Assembly (NCBI RefSeq): GCF_000744785.1
Contig: NZ_JQMO01000003.1
Location: 5,456,001 to 5,520,000, forward strand
Length of the DNA: 64,000 nucleotides
Source: Kitasatospora azatica KCTC 9699
GTDB lineage: Bacteria; Actinomycetota; Actinomycetes; Streptomycetales; Streptomycetaceae
Reading direction: 5' to 3'
Shown here piece after piece: positions 24,927 through 34,272 of the stretch. The notes below the pieces were generated by a model. The model saw nothing but the letters and a program-made list of their open reading frames with translations. It was not told the origin of the DNA and did no database searches. Made by a program: the position numbers and the translations under genes. The stretch's first letter is position 1, and the number at the start of each line of letters is the position of its first letter.

Positions 24927-25721
24927 TCAGGGGGACGGTGGGGACAGCGGGGCGTACTTCGCCAGGAAGTCCAGCACGTCGCGCAGCCCGCCGTCGTCCA
25001 GCAGCAGGGCGCCGTGCCGGCTCCCGTTGTAGAGCTTGAGCACCTTGTTGCCGTCGGGGGAGGCCATGTAGAGCGTGTGGATGTTGTCCCGGAACGGCAT
25101 GTCGTCCATTTCGGCGGCGAAGAACCCGGGAATCTTCAGGTTGGCCACGGCCTTGCCGGCGTCGTCGCCGTGGTAGACCACCGGGGCGCTGAGCGCGACC
25201 ACGGCCTGCACCGGCAGCGCCAGCGGCTGTACGGCGGCGACCAGCGAGGCGGTGCCGCCCTTGGAGGCGCCGACCAGCACCACCCTGCTGGCGCCGCGCT
25301 GGGCCAGGTAGCGGACCACGGTCGCGATCTCACCTTGTCCGCCACCGGAGTTGAAGGCCAGGATGCCGTAGCCGGCCTTGCTGAAGTCGGCCCAGTGCGG
25401 CTGCCACTCGCACAGGTCGCCGCCGGCCTGGTGGGAGAAGACGAGCACGGTCTTGGCCGGATCGGGGCCGGGGTCGCGCAGGTAGGCGTCCAGCGAGCCG
25501 CTGTCGGTGGGCAGCGAGTAGGAGCCCTGCAGGGCCTCGTCCTGGGTGAGGCAGCCGTAGGTGGCGCTGGTCTTGCGCGGGGGTGTGGGGCTGAAGTCCG
25601 AGGACGACAGCGGCGGGGTCGGGCCCGGGTGCAAGGGGCGGGCAACGCCGTCGCCGTTGGACGGCGAGCCGCAGCCCGCCAGCAGGCCCACGGCCAGTAA
25701 TACCCCGATGGTGCGCAGCAT
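24927..25721 (-). CDS. alpha/beta-hydrolase-fold lipoprotein
   Basis: The 264-residue protein has the lipobox LLAGCGSP and a Pro/Ser-rich linker. The alpha/beta-hydrolase core shows VLVFSHQAGGDLCEW, the nucleophile elbow VLVGASKGGTASL (GASKG), and a late His in YNGSRHGALLL. The set resembles dienelactone-hydrolase-like esterases; the substrate is unknown. ATG at 25721 begins the signal; an upstream frame of 18 codons is ignored. It is anchored outside the membrane. Confidence 0.85.
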   Translation of the reverse strand: MLRTIGVLLAVGLLAGCGSPSNGDGVARPLHPGPTPPLSSSDFSPTPPRKTSATYGCLTQDEALQGSYSLPTDSGSLDAYLRDPGPDPAKTVLVFSHQAGGDLCEWQPHWADFSKAGYGILAFNSGGGQGEIATVVRYLAQRGASRVVLVGASKGGTASLVAAVQPLALPVQAVVALSAPVVYHGDDAGKAVANLKIPGFFAAEMDDMPFRDNIHTLYMASPDGNKVLKLYNGSRHGALLLDDGGLRDVLDFLAKYAPLSPPSP

Positions 25722-25820
25722 GGTGTCCCCCGTGACGACTCGGGCGCGCCGTGCTGCGCGCCCTCGTGCAGCCACGCTAGGAAGCGGCGGCGGACCGCGT
25801 CAATGGCACTGCACGCTCGG

Positions 25821-26366
25821 TCAGATCCGGGCGTGCGAGGCGATGTCCGCGGTGAACTCCTCGACCAGCGCCGGGGTGACCGTGGGACGGCAGCGGGCGA
25901 TCGCCGCGAGGTGGTCCTCGGTGGTGGCGCCGGCGGTCTGCGGCGCGCCGGGCGCCGGACGGGCCAGGTCGCGTTCGAAGGCGGCCTGGGCGGCGCCGCG
26001 CGCGGCGTGCTCGATGTCGGCCGGGGTGAACAGCTCGCTGGCGGCGACCAGCACGTCCAGCTCCACGCCCGCCCGGTCCGCCGCGTAGCGGCGCCAGATC
26101 GCGGCCCGGGCGGCCGGGTCGGGGGTGCCGATCGGCACCGGGTAGTCGAACCGGCCGGGACGCAGGAAGGCCGGGTCGAGCGAGCGGATCGAGTTGGTGG
26201 CGCAGACCAGCACCCGCTCCAACCGGCCGACCCGGGCGAAGGCTTCGCGCAGCGCGGCGGCCAGGTTGCCCTGGTCGGCCAGCCGGGAGGGCAGCAGCTC
26301 CACGAACGGCCAGCCGAGCCGGGAGGCGATGGCTCGGGCGAAGGTGGTCTCGCCGGTGCAGCCGGC
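25821..26366 (-). pseudogene. AAA+ ATPase remnant lacking Walker motifs
   Basis: The frame encodes FARAIASRLGWPFVELLPSRLADQ, VLVCATNSIRSLDPAFLRPGRFDYPVPIGTPDP and the C-terminal lid (FTPADIEHAARGAAQ), clearly the end of an SpoVK/FtsH-like AAA+ ATPase. A TGA (26367-26369) stops the frame just before the P-loop, which reads GCTGETTFARA instead of GPPGTGKTTFARA. The stretch GRLERVLVCATN runs straight from the helix before Walker B to sensor 1, so the Walker B segment (about 35 residues in relatives) appears deleted. The large N-terminal part is absent. It cannot hydrolyse ATP and is best called a relic. Confidence 0.8.
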
Positions 26367-26526
26367 TCATGTGGAACCGCCCCTCGCGTCGGTTGGTGGC
26401 CCGACGGTAGGGGCGGGTGGCCGGGCACGGCGCGCGCCGCAGGGGACAAGCGGCGCGCCGGAACCGTACGGACCGGCGGTGGCGCTCGGCTCAGGTACGC
26501 CCGGGGTCTCGCGCAGGCCGAAGGCC

Positions 26527-27240
26527 TCAGGTCTCGCGCAGGCCGCTCAGATGGGCGAAGACCACCACGTTGGCGGTGTAGTCGCCGCGCTGGCGGTCGT
26601 AGGCGCCGCCACAGGTGATCAGGCGCAGCTGGGCGTCGGCGGTCTTGCCGTAGACCCGGTCGTCGGGGAAGGCGTCCTTGGCGAAGACCTCCACGCTGTC
26701 CACGGTGAAGGTGGCGGTCACGCCGTCGTCCCGGGCGATGTCCACGCTGCTGGCGGGGGTCAGTGCGCTGAGGCCCCAGAAGACGGCGGGGGCGGTCGCG
26801 GTGTCGACGTGGCCGAGCACGATCGCCGGGCCCTTGTTGCCCGGCACGGTGCCGCCCTTGTACCAGCCGACCAGGTTGGTGTCGTTCGCCGGCGGCGGGT
26901 TCAGCACGCCGTTCGGGTCCAGGTCCACCTGGGTGAAGGGGGCGTTGACGCCGATGGCGGGGATGCTGATCCGGTTGGGGTGCGCGTCGGGGACCACCAC
27001 GGCGGGGGTGGTCCGCTTGGCGCCGGCGGAGGGGGAGAGCGGCGCGCTGGGGGAGGCGACGGCCTGAGCGGCGGTTGGCTGGCGCGGCGGGAGCGGGGAG
27101 CGCGGCTGCTCGGAGCGGTGGATCAGCAGCAGGCCGATCAGGCAGGCGCCCAGGGCGGCGAACAGGACGTTCCGGCGGCGCGGGCTCAGCCCAGAGCCGA
27201 GCGGCGGCGGGTCGTCGGTCGGCGGGACGGGGTTGCCCAT
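26527..27240 (-). CDS. class F sortase
   Basis: The 237-residue membrane-anchored transpeptidase has one N-terminal TM helix (NVLFAALGACLIGLLLI), a Pro-rich stalk, and the sortase barrel: ISIPAIGVNAPF, the catalytic His in AIVLGHVDTATAP, and the catalytic Cys in LRLITCGGAYD followed by basic residues. Class F enzymes are actinobacterial and attach or process surface proteins with LPxTG-like signals. The gene immediately upstream encodes a secreted Lys/Ser-rich protein with a C-terminal anchor, a likely partner. ATG at 27240 follows AAAGG. Confidence 0.92.
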   Translation of the reverse strand: MGNPVPPTDDPPPLGSGLSPRRRNVLFAALGACLIGLLLIHRSEQPRSPLPPRQPTAAQAVASPSAPLSPSAGAKRTTPAVVVPDAHPNRISIPAIGVNAPFTQVDLDPNGVLNPPPANDTNLVGWYKGGTVPGNKGPAIVLGHVDTATAPAVFWGLSALTPASSVDIARDDGVTATFTVDSVEVFAKDAFPDDRVYGKTADAQLRLITCGGAYDRQRGDYTANVVVFAHLSGLRET

Positions 27241-27274
27241 GGACGTGCCTTTCTGCGGGAGGCCGGGGGAGCGG

Positions 27275-27364
27275 GGCGGGGGAGGCAGCCGCCGTGCCCC
27301 GCCGGGACGGGGCGGGGGAGGCAGCCGCCGTGCCCCGCCGGGACGGGGCGGGGCACGGCGGCTG
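27275..27364. repeat. 36-bp tandem duplication ending in an 18-bp hairpin
   Basis: A 36-base unit (27275-27310) is repeated exactly at 27311-27346. The second copy plus the following bases form a perfect inverted repeat: 27322-27339 pairs with 27347-27364 across a 7-base loop. It occupies the space between the surface-protein stop and the sortase start. On the minus strand it may act as a partial terminator that lowers sortase expression relative to the surface protein. The identity of the copies implies recent slippage. Confidence 0.9.
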
Positions 27365-27380
27365 GACGGGCTGGGCCGGG

Positions 27381-27884
27381 TCAGGCCGCCCGGTTGCTGG
27401 ACGGCTTGCGCCGACGCAGCGCCAGCGCGCCCACGCCGAGGCCACCGGCCAGCAGCACCGCGCCGGTGGTCATGCTGGCGTCGCCGAGGGCGCCGAAGCC
27501 GCCGCCGGTGTGCACGCCGCCGTGCGGGCGCCGCTCGGCGTCGCTCCAACTCTTGTCCTTGTCGCTGGACTTGTCCTTCTCCCAGCTCTTCTCGGAGCTC
27601 TTGTCAGTGCTCTTGTCGGAGCCCTTCTCCGTGCCCTTGTCGGTGCTCTTCTCGGAGCTCTTGTCGGTGCTCTTGTCCAGGCCCTTGTCCGTGGACTTGG
27701 TCGCGTCCAGGTCGGCGGGCTTGTCCATCGGCACCGAGCTGATCGGCCGGTCGGCCGGTACGGAGGTGATCGGCCGGTCGGCGGGCACGCCGGGCGCCGT
27801 GTCGGCGAAGGCGAGGGCGGCGGGGGCCAGGCTCAGAGCGGCGGCGGTCAAGGTCGCGGCGGCAAGCCGGTGTGCACGAAGCAT
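27381..27884 (-). CDS. secreted Lys/Ser-repeat surface protein, candidate sortase partner
   Basis: The 167-residue protein has a Sec signal (MLRAHRLAAATLTAAALSLA ... ALAFA). Two ADRPITSVP-like repeats follow, then a long charged low-complexity section made of KSTDK, KSSEK and KDKSW units (residues 60-115). The end carries GGVHTGGGFGALGD, a hydrophobic helix and RRRKP, the layout of cell-wall-anchored proteins. The motif is not a clean LPxTG; HTGGG is the recurrent form in streptomycete proteins next to class F sortases. It is probably a wall-spanning linker or adhesin. The function is unknown. Confidence 0.8.
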   Translation of the reverse strand: MLRAHRLAAATLTAAALSLAPAALAFADTAPGVPADRPITSVPADRPISSVPMDKPADLDATKSTDKGLDKSTDKSSEKSTDKGTEKGSDKSTDKSSEKSWEKDKSSDKDKSWSDAERRPHGGVHTGGGFGALGDASMTTGAVLLAGGLGVGALALRRRKPSSNRAA

Positions 27885-28077
27885 GAGTGGGAATCCCTTC
27901 GACGGCGCAGCCCGGACGGGCCGACAGTCGTCGGCCAGGGGGACATCCGGGGCGCCTGCTCCACCGTCGGTCGCGCAGCGCTCCGCTGCCACTACACAGC
28001 GTGCGAACGTGTGACGCCACGGCCAGTCGGCCCCGCCGGGTGCATCCTGGAGGGGGTACGTGGTGGAGGTGTTGGCG

Positions 28078-28347
28078 ATGACAAAGACGCTGGTCGGATG
28101 GCACATCGAGGTGGAGTTCGCCGAGGAGGGCCCGCACACGACGGCGGCCGCCCTGCTCAGGCTCCCGGACGGGCGCGAGCTGCGGGCCCGCGGCGACACC
28201 AGCAGGCACCCCGCGGACCCGGAACAGCTGCGGGTGGGCGAGGAGGTCGCGACGGCCCGGGCGTTGCAGGCGCTGGCCAGGCAGCTGCTGGACAAGGCCC
28301 ACACCGAGATCGACGAGATGGGAGCGGTGCCCAGCTACCCGCTGTAG
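28078..28347 (+). CDS. DUF1876 (dsRBD-like) protein
   Basis: The 89-residue protein matches DUF1876: KTLVGWHIEVEFAEEGPHTTAAALL, then DGRELRARGDTSRHPADP, and ARQLLDKAHTEIDEM. The predicted alpha-beta layout recalls a double-stranded-RNA-binding fold, and such proteins are often multicopy in Streptomyces; no function is established. GGAGG at 28064-28068 selects ATG 28078. The following 55 bp hold three near-identical CAGCT..CCGCTGT..TCAGCT segments (28348-28400), a small direct repeat. Confidence 0.85.
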   Translation: MTKTLVGWHIEVEFAEEGPHTTAAALLRLPDGRELRARGDTSRHPADPEQLRVGEEVATARALQALARQLLDKAHTEIDEMGAVPSYPL

Positions 28348-28402
28348 TCCAGCTGCCCGCTGTGGTTCAGCTACCCCCTGTGATTCAGCTGCCCGTCGTG
28401 GC

Positions 28403-29479
28403 TCAGCTGATCGGACCCCGCGCGGCGGCCAGCTTGATCGCCGCGCGGATCCGGGCGTAGGTGCCGCAGCGGCAGACGTTCTGGATCTGGTCGATGTCCG
28501 CGTCGCTCGGCTGCGGGTTCTTGCGCAGCAGGGCGACCGCGGTCATGATCTGGCCGGGCTGGCAGAAGCCGCACTGCGCCACATCGCAGTCGATCCAGGC
28601 CTGTTGGACCGGGTGCAGCTGCTCGCCGGTGGCCAACCCCTCGATGGTGGTGACCTGGCGGCCCGCGCAGTCCTGCACGGCCACCGTGCACGGCTGCACC
28701 TCGGCACCGTCCAGGTGGCTGGTACAGGCCCGGCAGACGCCCACCCCGCAGCCGTACTTGGGGCCGGTGACGCCGAGCTTGTCGCGCAGCACCCAGAGCA
28801 GCGGCATGTCGCCGGGGGCGTCGACGCTGACCGGCTGTCCGTTGAGGACAAAGTTGTAGACAGGCATGGCTCGAGTCCTGACGGTGACGGCGGCCGCGAG
28901 GGCGGCGAGTTGGGCGAAGCCGAGAGTGCGTCCGTCGGGGGCCAGCACCGCGCTGTCCCGGGTGCGCAGCGAGCCGGCGGCCAGGCCCCACTGGCGGGCG
29001 GCGGCGGTGACCAGCCGGGCCCGAGCGGCGGCGGCCGCCGCCCGGACCGGGGTGTACAGCGAGCGGACCGAGTTGGAGGCGCCGGTCAGCTGGTTGAAGA
29101 GCAGCTCCGGTCGGGCGTCGCTGAGTCGGACCCCCACATCGGTGAGCCGGGCGTCCAACTCGTCGGTGGTCAGGCCCTGCCCGACCTCCAGGCGCGGGAG
29201 TTGGAGCAGCACCCGGCCGTCGGCGGTCAGCTGCAGCACCAGCAGGCTGGAGGTCGGCAGGCCGGCCAGGATCAACGCGTCGCCGAGGTCCAGCACATCG
29301 GGGATGCCCGGCAGGCTGGGAATCGCGGCCTGGGCTGACGGCTCGTCAACTGCCAGGGAGGCGCCGATCGCCAGCGTCGGGGCGGCCACCAGGTAGGTGA
29401 GGAAGCGGCGCCGATCGGGATGCGGGGTGGTGATGGGGGCGCCCCTTGCTCGTGGTGATGGTGGGGAGAAGCCGAGCAT
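28403..29479 (-). CDS. fusion: molybdo-hydroxylase large-subunit N-part + [2Fe-2S] small subunit
   Basis: Residues about 20-204 look like the TAT-exported start of an isoquinoline-1-oxidoreductase-type large subunit: DRRRFLTYLVAAPTLAIGA, VLQLTADGRVLLQLPR, ELLFNQLTGASNSVRSLY. Residue 205 (28867) begins a complete small subunit: MPVYNFVLNGQPVSVDAPGD, the first cluster GCGVGVCRACTSHLDG and the second cluster CGFCQPGQIM..CRCGTY. The molybdopterin-binding remainder of the large subunit, about 500 residues, is missing and is not found downstream. Either the 154-residue small subunit is still made from ATG 28867, or the whole is a non-catalytic electron carrier. The frame is intact. The upstream start is uncertain; ATG 29479 lacks a ribosome site. 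Confidence 0.75.
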   Translation of the reverse strand: MLGFSPPSPRARGAPITTPHPDRRRFLTYLVAAPTLAIGASLAVDEPSAQAAIPSLPGIPDVLDLGDALILAGLPTSSLLVLQLTADGRVLLQLPRLEVGQGLTTDELDARLTDVGVRLSDARPELLFNQLTGASNSVRSLYTPVRAAAAAARARLVTAAARQWGLAAGSLRTRDSAVLAPDGRTLGFAQLAALAAAVTVRTRAMPVYNFVLNGQPVSVDAPGDMPLLWVLRDKLGVTGPKYGCGVGVCRACTSHLDGAEVQPCTVAVQDCAGRQVTTIEGLATGEQLHPVQQAWIDCDVAQCGFCQPGQIMTAVALLRKNPQPSDADIDQIQNVCRCGTYARIRAAIKLAAARGPIS

Positions 29480-29534
29480 AGGGAGTGGCCGACTGACGAG
29501 TCAACATGGACATGTCTGGGTACGTTCCCTGCCC

Positions 29535-31439
29535 ATGAGACGCTTCCCGCTGGTGGCCGTCGTCGCCACCCTTCTGCTCGCGCTGCTCGGGCCGGCCGGT
29601 ACCGCCTGGGCCGCCGCGCCCGCCGGCACCGTGCACGGCGGTGCCAGCCAGCCCGTCTACTCCTATGCGCACGCCGTCCGCGAGACCGTCTGGGTCGACA
29701 CCGGCCTCGACGGGGACGGCAACGGCAGGACCGACCGGGTGGCCGCCGACATCATCCGCCCGAGCGAACCGGCCGCCGCCGGCCGCAAGGTCCCGGTGAT
29801 CATGGATGCCAGCCCCTACTACTCCTGCTGCGGCCGCGGTAACGAGAGCCAACTGAAGACCTACGACGCCCAGGGGCGCCCGATCCAGTTCCCGCTCTTC
29901 TACGACAACTACTTCGTCCCGCGCGGCTACGCCGTGGTGCTGGTCGACCTGGCCGGGACCAACCGCTCGGACGGCTGCGTGGACGTCGGCGGAAGGTCCG
30001 ACGTGACCAGCGCCAAGGCGGTGGTCGACTGGCTCAACGGACATGCGGTCGGCCACAGTTCACGCACCGGCGGCAGCCCGGTGCCGGCCGGCTGGAGCAA
30101 CGGCAGCGTCGGTATGATCGGCAAGTCCTGGGACGGCACCATCGCCAACGGGGTCGCCGCCACCGGCGTCGCCGGCCTGAAGACCGTGGTCCCGATCTCC
30201 GCGATCAGCTCCTGGTACGACTACTACCGCTCCCAGGGCGCCCCGCTCTACGGCGGCACCCCGGCCGACCTGGCCGGCTACGTCGAGGACCAGGCCACCA
30301 CCGCGCGCTGCGCCGCCCAGCAGAGCGCGCTCGCGGCCGGCGCCCCCTACAGCGGGGACTGGACACCGCTGTGGCAGCAGCGCGACTACCTGGCCTCGGC
30401 GAACCAGGTGCGGGCCAGCGTCCTGCTGGTGCACGGCATGCAGGACCTCAACGTGCGGACCGTCAACTTCGGCCAGTGGTGGGACGCGTTGGCGGCGCGC
30501 GGGGTGGAGCGCAAGATCTGGCTCTCGCAGACCGGGCACGTCGACCCGTTCGACTTCCGGCGCGGCGCCTGGGTGGACACCCTGCACCGCTGGTTCGACC
30601 ACTACCTGCTGGGCGTGGCCAACGGGATCGAGACCGAGCCGATGGCCGACATCGAGCGGGCCCCCGACCAGTGGACCCAGGACGCCCGATGGCCCGCGCC
30701 CGGTACCGCGCAGACCACCGTGCACCTCAACCCGGGTGCACTCGGCGGAAGTTCCAACAGCGGGACGGCCTCCTTCACCGACGACCCGAGCCGGGACGAG
30801 AACGCCTGGGCCGCCGACGCGGACCTGAGCACTCCCGACAAGACGGTGCTCAGCACCGGCGTGCTCGGCCAGGACCTGCGGCTCTCCGGCAGCGGCTCGG
30901 TCACCCTGACGGTCAGCTCCAGCACCAGCAGCGCCCACCTCAGCGCGGTGCTGGTGGACCTGGGCGCGGCCACCGTCCGCGACTACCAGGGGACCGGCGA
31001 GGGCATCAACACCCTTGGCACCCGCTCCTGCTGGGGGCAGAGCACGACCGGTGACAGCGCCTGCTTCCTGGACACCGCCGCCGCCACCGCCCAGGTGGAC
31101 GCCACCGTGTTCAGCCGGGGCTGGGCCGACCTCGGCCACTACGCCTCGCTCGACCACGGCGTCGCACTCACCCCCGGCGCGCCGTACCGGATGACCGTGC
31201 ACCTGGCGGCCACCGACCACGTGGTGCCCGCCGGACACCGGCTGGCGCTGATCCTGGCGGGCACCGACAACGGCCTGGTCGACCCGCCGGACACCCGCCC
31301 GACGGTCACCGTGGACCTGGCCGCCTCCTCGCTGCAGCTCCCGCTGGTGGGCGGTGCGGCCCGGCTGACCGGCGGCGGCGAGCCGGCCGCACTCCCGCAC
31401 CACGTCCTGACCGGACACCAGCCCCGGCTGCTCGGCTAG
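29535..31439 (+). CDS. secreted Xaa-Pro dipeptidyl-peptidase / CocE-type hydrolase
   Basis: The 634-residue exoenzyme has a Sec signal (MRRFPLVAVVATLLLALLG ... AWA). An S15-family alpha/beta-hydrolase follows: VWVDTGLDGDGNGRTDRVAADIIRP, SPYYSCC, GYAVVLVDLAGTNRSDG, the nucleophile in GMIGKSWDGTIAN, VLLVHGMQDLNV, and the catalytic His in LSQTGHVDP. A C-terminal jelly-roll domain begins near residue 415. The enzyme releases Xaa-Pro dipeptides from peptides outside the cell; a CocE-like esterase role is the alternative. It ends 24 bp before an 18-bp hairpin. Confidence 0.9.
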   Translation: MRRFPLVAVVATLLLALLGPAGTAWAAAPAGTVHGGASQPVYSYAHAVRETVWVDTGLDGDGNGRTDRVAADIIRPSEPAAAGRKVPVIMDASPYYSCCGRGNESQLKTYDAQGRPIQFPLFYDNYFVPRGYAVVLVDLAGTNRSDGCVDVGGRSDVTSAKAVVDWLNGHAVGHSSRTGGSPVPAGWSNGSVGMIGKSWDGTIANGVAATGVAGLKTVVPISAISSWYDYYRSQGAPLYGGTPADLAGYVEDQATTARCAAQQSALAAGAPYSGDWTPLWQQRDYLASANQVRASVLLVHGMQDLNVRTVNFGQWWDALAARGVERKIWLSQTGHVDPFDFRRGAWVDTLHRWFDHYLLGVANGIETEPMADIERAPDQWTQDARWPAPGTAQTTVHLNPGALGGSSNSGTASFTDDPSRDENAWAADADLSTPDKTVLSTGVLGQDLRLSGSGSVTLTVSSSTSSAHLSAVLVDLGAATVRDYQGTGEGINTLGTRSCWGQSTTGDSACFLDTAAATAQVDATVFSRGWADLGHYASLDHGVALTPGAPYRMTVHLAATDHVVPAGHRLALILAGTDNGLVDPPDTRPTVTVDLAASSLQLPLVGGAARLTGGGEPAALPHHVLTGHQPRLLG

Positions 31440-31463
31440 TTCCCAACCGATAAGAAGAGCCGG

Positions 31464-31503
31464 CCCTGCTCGGCCCGGCGGCGGACCGCCGGGCCGAGCA
31501 GGG
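31464..31503. terminator. bidirectional hairpin after the X-Pro peptidase
   Basis: An 18-bp perfect stem (31464-31481 with 31486-31503) with loop CGGA lies between convergent genes. It has no T tract, as is common for streptomycete terminators. The rest of the spacer, 31504-31636, stays open on the minus strand in the ferredoxin frame after its stop, reading LAGKRPAGYHAVAFGRLADLG; this looks like the tail of a lost gene, but I cannot name it. Confidence 0.65.
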
Positions 31504-31636
31504 CGACCCGGCCCAGGTCGGCCAGCCGGCCGAAGGCCACCGCGTGGTACCCGGCCGGCCGCTTGCCGGCCAGGCTCAGCGCGCGCCGATTTGAGTGATC
31601 GTCACCGCGGCCACGCTCCGCGGGCCGCCCGAGCCG

Positions 31637-31921
31637 TCACCAGTCGGGCGCCACCAGCTCCCCGGTGCTCGCCCGGTGCACCGCGATCGCCTCCATCGGG
31701 CAGAGCTCGGCGGCCTCGACCACCGCCTCGTGCGCGTCGGTGCGCTCGCGGCGCGGGCGGGCCCGGCCGTCCTCGCCGAGCGCCAGGTCGGCGGGCGCGG
31801 TGGAGGCGCAGAGCCCGGTGCCCACACAGCGACCGCGGTCGACGGTGACCACCAGGTCCGGCCCGCCCGGGTCCGCCGCGCCCAGGTCCGCCGCGTTCGG
31901 GTCCGACGGTTCGGCGCTCAC
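31637..31921 (-). CDS. [3Fe-4S]/[4Fe-4S]-type ferredoxin for the P450
   Basis: The 94-residue ferredoxin carries VTVDRGRCVGTGLCASTAPA and AELCPMEAI, the Cys-x5-Cys...Cys-Pro pattern of single-cluster Streptomyces ferredoxins that feed electrons to P450s. Its GTG start at 31921 overlaps the P450 stop (GTGA), so the two are translationally coupled. A Pro/Asp-rich N-tail of about 20 residues precedes the cluster domain. No reductase gene is adjacent. Confidence 0.92.
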   Translation of the reverse strand: MSAEPSDPNAADLGAADPGGPDLVVTVDRGRCVGTGLCASTAPADLALGEDGRARPRRERTDAHEAVVEAAELCPMEAIAVHRASTGELVAPDW

Positions 31922-33144
31922 CAGGTGACCGGGAGGGACTGCGGGCTGCGGGTGAGCAGGCCTCGCCGCCAGTCGATCCCGTCCGGCGGCACGGTCAGCC
32001 GCAGCTGGGGCAGCCGTCGGGCCAGCCGGTGCAGGGCCAGCTCCAGCTCCATCCGGGCCAGCCAGGAGCCCAGGCAGTGGTGCGGGCCGGCGCCGAAGGT
32101 CAGGTGCGGGGTGCCGGGCGGCTCGAACAGCCCGGCCCGCCAGTTCTCCGGGTAGACCGCCGGGTCCTGGTTGGCGCTGACGGTGTCGGCGGCCACCACA
32201 CTGCCCGCCGGGATCAGCACCCCGCCGATCTCCACGTCCTGGGTGGCCCGGCGGAGCAGCCCGGGCAGCACCTCCGCGTCGCCGAGCGGGATGCTGCGCA
32301 GCAGCTGCTCGGCCGCCACCGAGGCCTGCGCCTCGTCCCCGGCCAGCCGCTGCCAGTCGTCCCGGCCCTCGGTGAGCAGGTAGACCAGCGCGTTGCCGAG
32401 GGTGGTCATCGTGGTCTCGTGGCCGCCCACCACCAGGCCGATGGTCAGCATGACGATCTGATGCTCCGTCACCTCGGCTTCCTGGTCGGCGGCCTGGACC
32501 AGCGAGCTGACCAGGTCATCGCCCGGCTCGGCCCGGCGCTGGGCCACCAGGGCGGCTCCGAAGGCGCCGAAGTCCTGCATCGCGTCCTGGACTTGGCGCG
32601 GCGTGTAGGCGGAGGTGGCCAGCGCGTGGTCGCTCCAGTAGGCCAGCCGCTTGAGGTCGAGTCCGTCCAGGCCCATCAACCGGCTGATCACCGCCACTGG
32701 CAGCGGGCGGGTGAAGGTGGCGACAAGGTCGAGCGGCTGCTCGTCCGCTCCGGGCTGGTGGGCGTCGGTCAGCTGGTTGAGCAGGTCCTCGACCACCGAG
32801 GCGACCCAGGGCCGCCAGCGGGCGATGGCCCGGGGGGTGAAGGCGCGCTGGACGGTGCGGCGCAGCCGCTGGTGGTCGGGGCCGTCCAGGTTCAGCAGGC
32901 TCTGCGGATCGTCCAGCAGGTTCGGGTAGGGGGTGAGCGCGGGGGCGTCGGGAGCGTAGAGGTGGGCCCGGTTCAGCCGCGGGTCGGTGAGCACCTGGCG
33001 GACGTCCGCATGGCGGCGGACCAGCCAGACCGGGGTGCCGGTGCGCAGCGCGGTGAGCATCGGCGGACCGGCTTCCATGGCGCGCAGGCAGTGCAGCGGG
33101 ATCAGCGGCTCGGCGCTCGGCGCGTCGCTGTGGTCGAGGGACAC
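31918..33144 (-). CDS. cytochrome P450
   Basis: The 408-residue bacterial class I P450 shows the I-helix GLVVGGHETTMTTLGN, the ExxR motif in EQLLRSIP, and the heme loop HLTFGAGPHHCLGSWLARMELE with the axial Cys. The I-helix has HETT rather than AGxDT but keeps the acid/alcohol pair. The substrate is not evident. The downstream ferredoxin is its likely redox partner. Biosynthetic genes are absent apart from a drug-type ABC exporter diverging 171 bp upstream, which hints at a detoxification or small secondary-metabolite role. The GTG start at 33144 has AGGAG upstream. Confidence 0.94.
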   Translation of the reverse strand: MSLDHSDAPSAEPLIPLHCLRAMEAGPPMLTALRTGTPVWLVRRHADVRQVLTDPRLNRAHLYAPDAPALTPYPNLLDDPQSLLNLDGPDHQRLRRTVQRAFTPRAIARWRPWVASVVEDLLNQLTDAHQPGADEQPLDLVATFTRPLPVAVISRLMGLDGLDLKRLAYWSDHALATSAYTPRQVQDAMQDFGAFGAALVAQRRAEPGDDLVSSLVQAADQEAEVTEHQIVMLTIGLVVGGHETTMTTLGNALVYLLTEGRDDWQRLAGDEAQASVAAEQLLRSIPLGDAEVLPGLLRRATQDVEIGGVLIPAGSVVAADTVSANQDPAVYPENWRAGLFEPPGTPHLTFGAGPHHCLGSWLARMELELALHRLARRLPQLRLTVPPDGIDWRRGLLTRSPQSLPVTW

Positions 33145-33315
33145 AGTTCCTCCTGGCGGTAGGCCTTGCTACCGACGGTAAACGGCCGATCGCCAGTCAA
33201 CCAGAGGGCGTAGCCGGGAAGTTGGGGGCGTGCGCAGGAGTCGCACGTGCGCCGGGTTTGCCGCGCGCAGCCAGCGGGAGGATCGTGGAGGAAGGGCTTC
33301 GGGAGCGAGGTGCCC

Positions 33316-34271
<956 letters not shown>

Positions 34272-34272
<1 letters not shown>

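Noticed and set aside
31576..31827. Small minus-strand frame overlapping the ferredoxin
   Set aside because: Out of frame with the ferredoxin, whose Cys motif and start overlap with the P450 are convincing.
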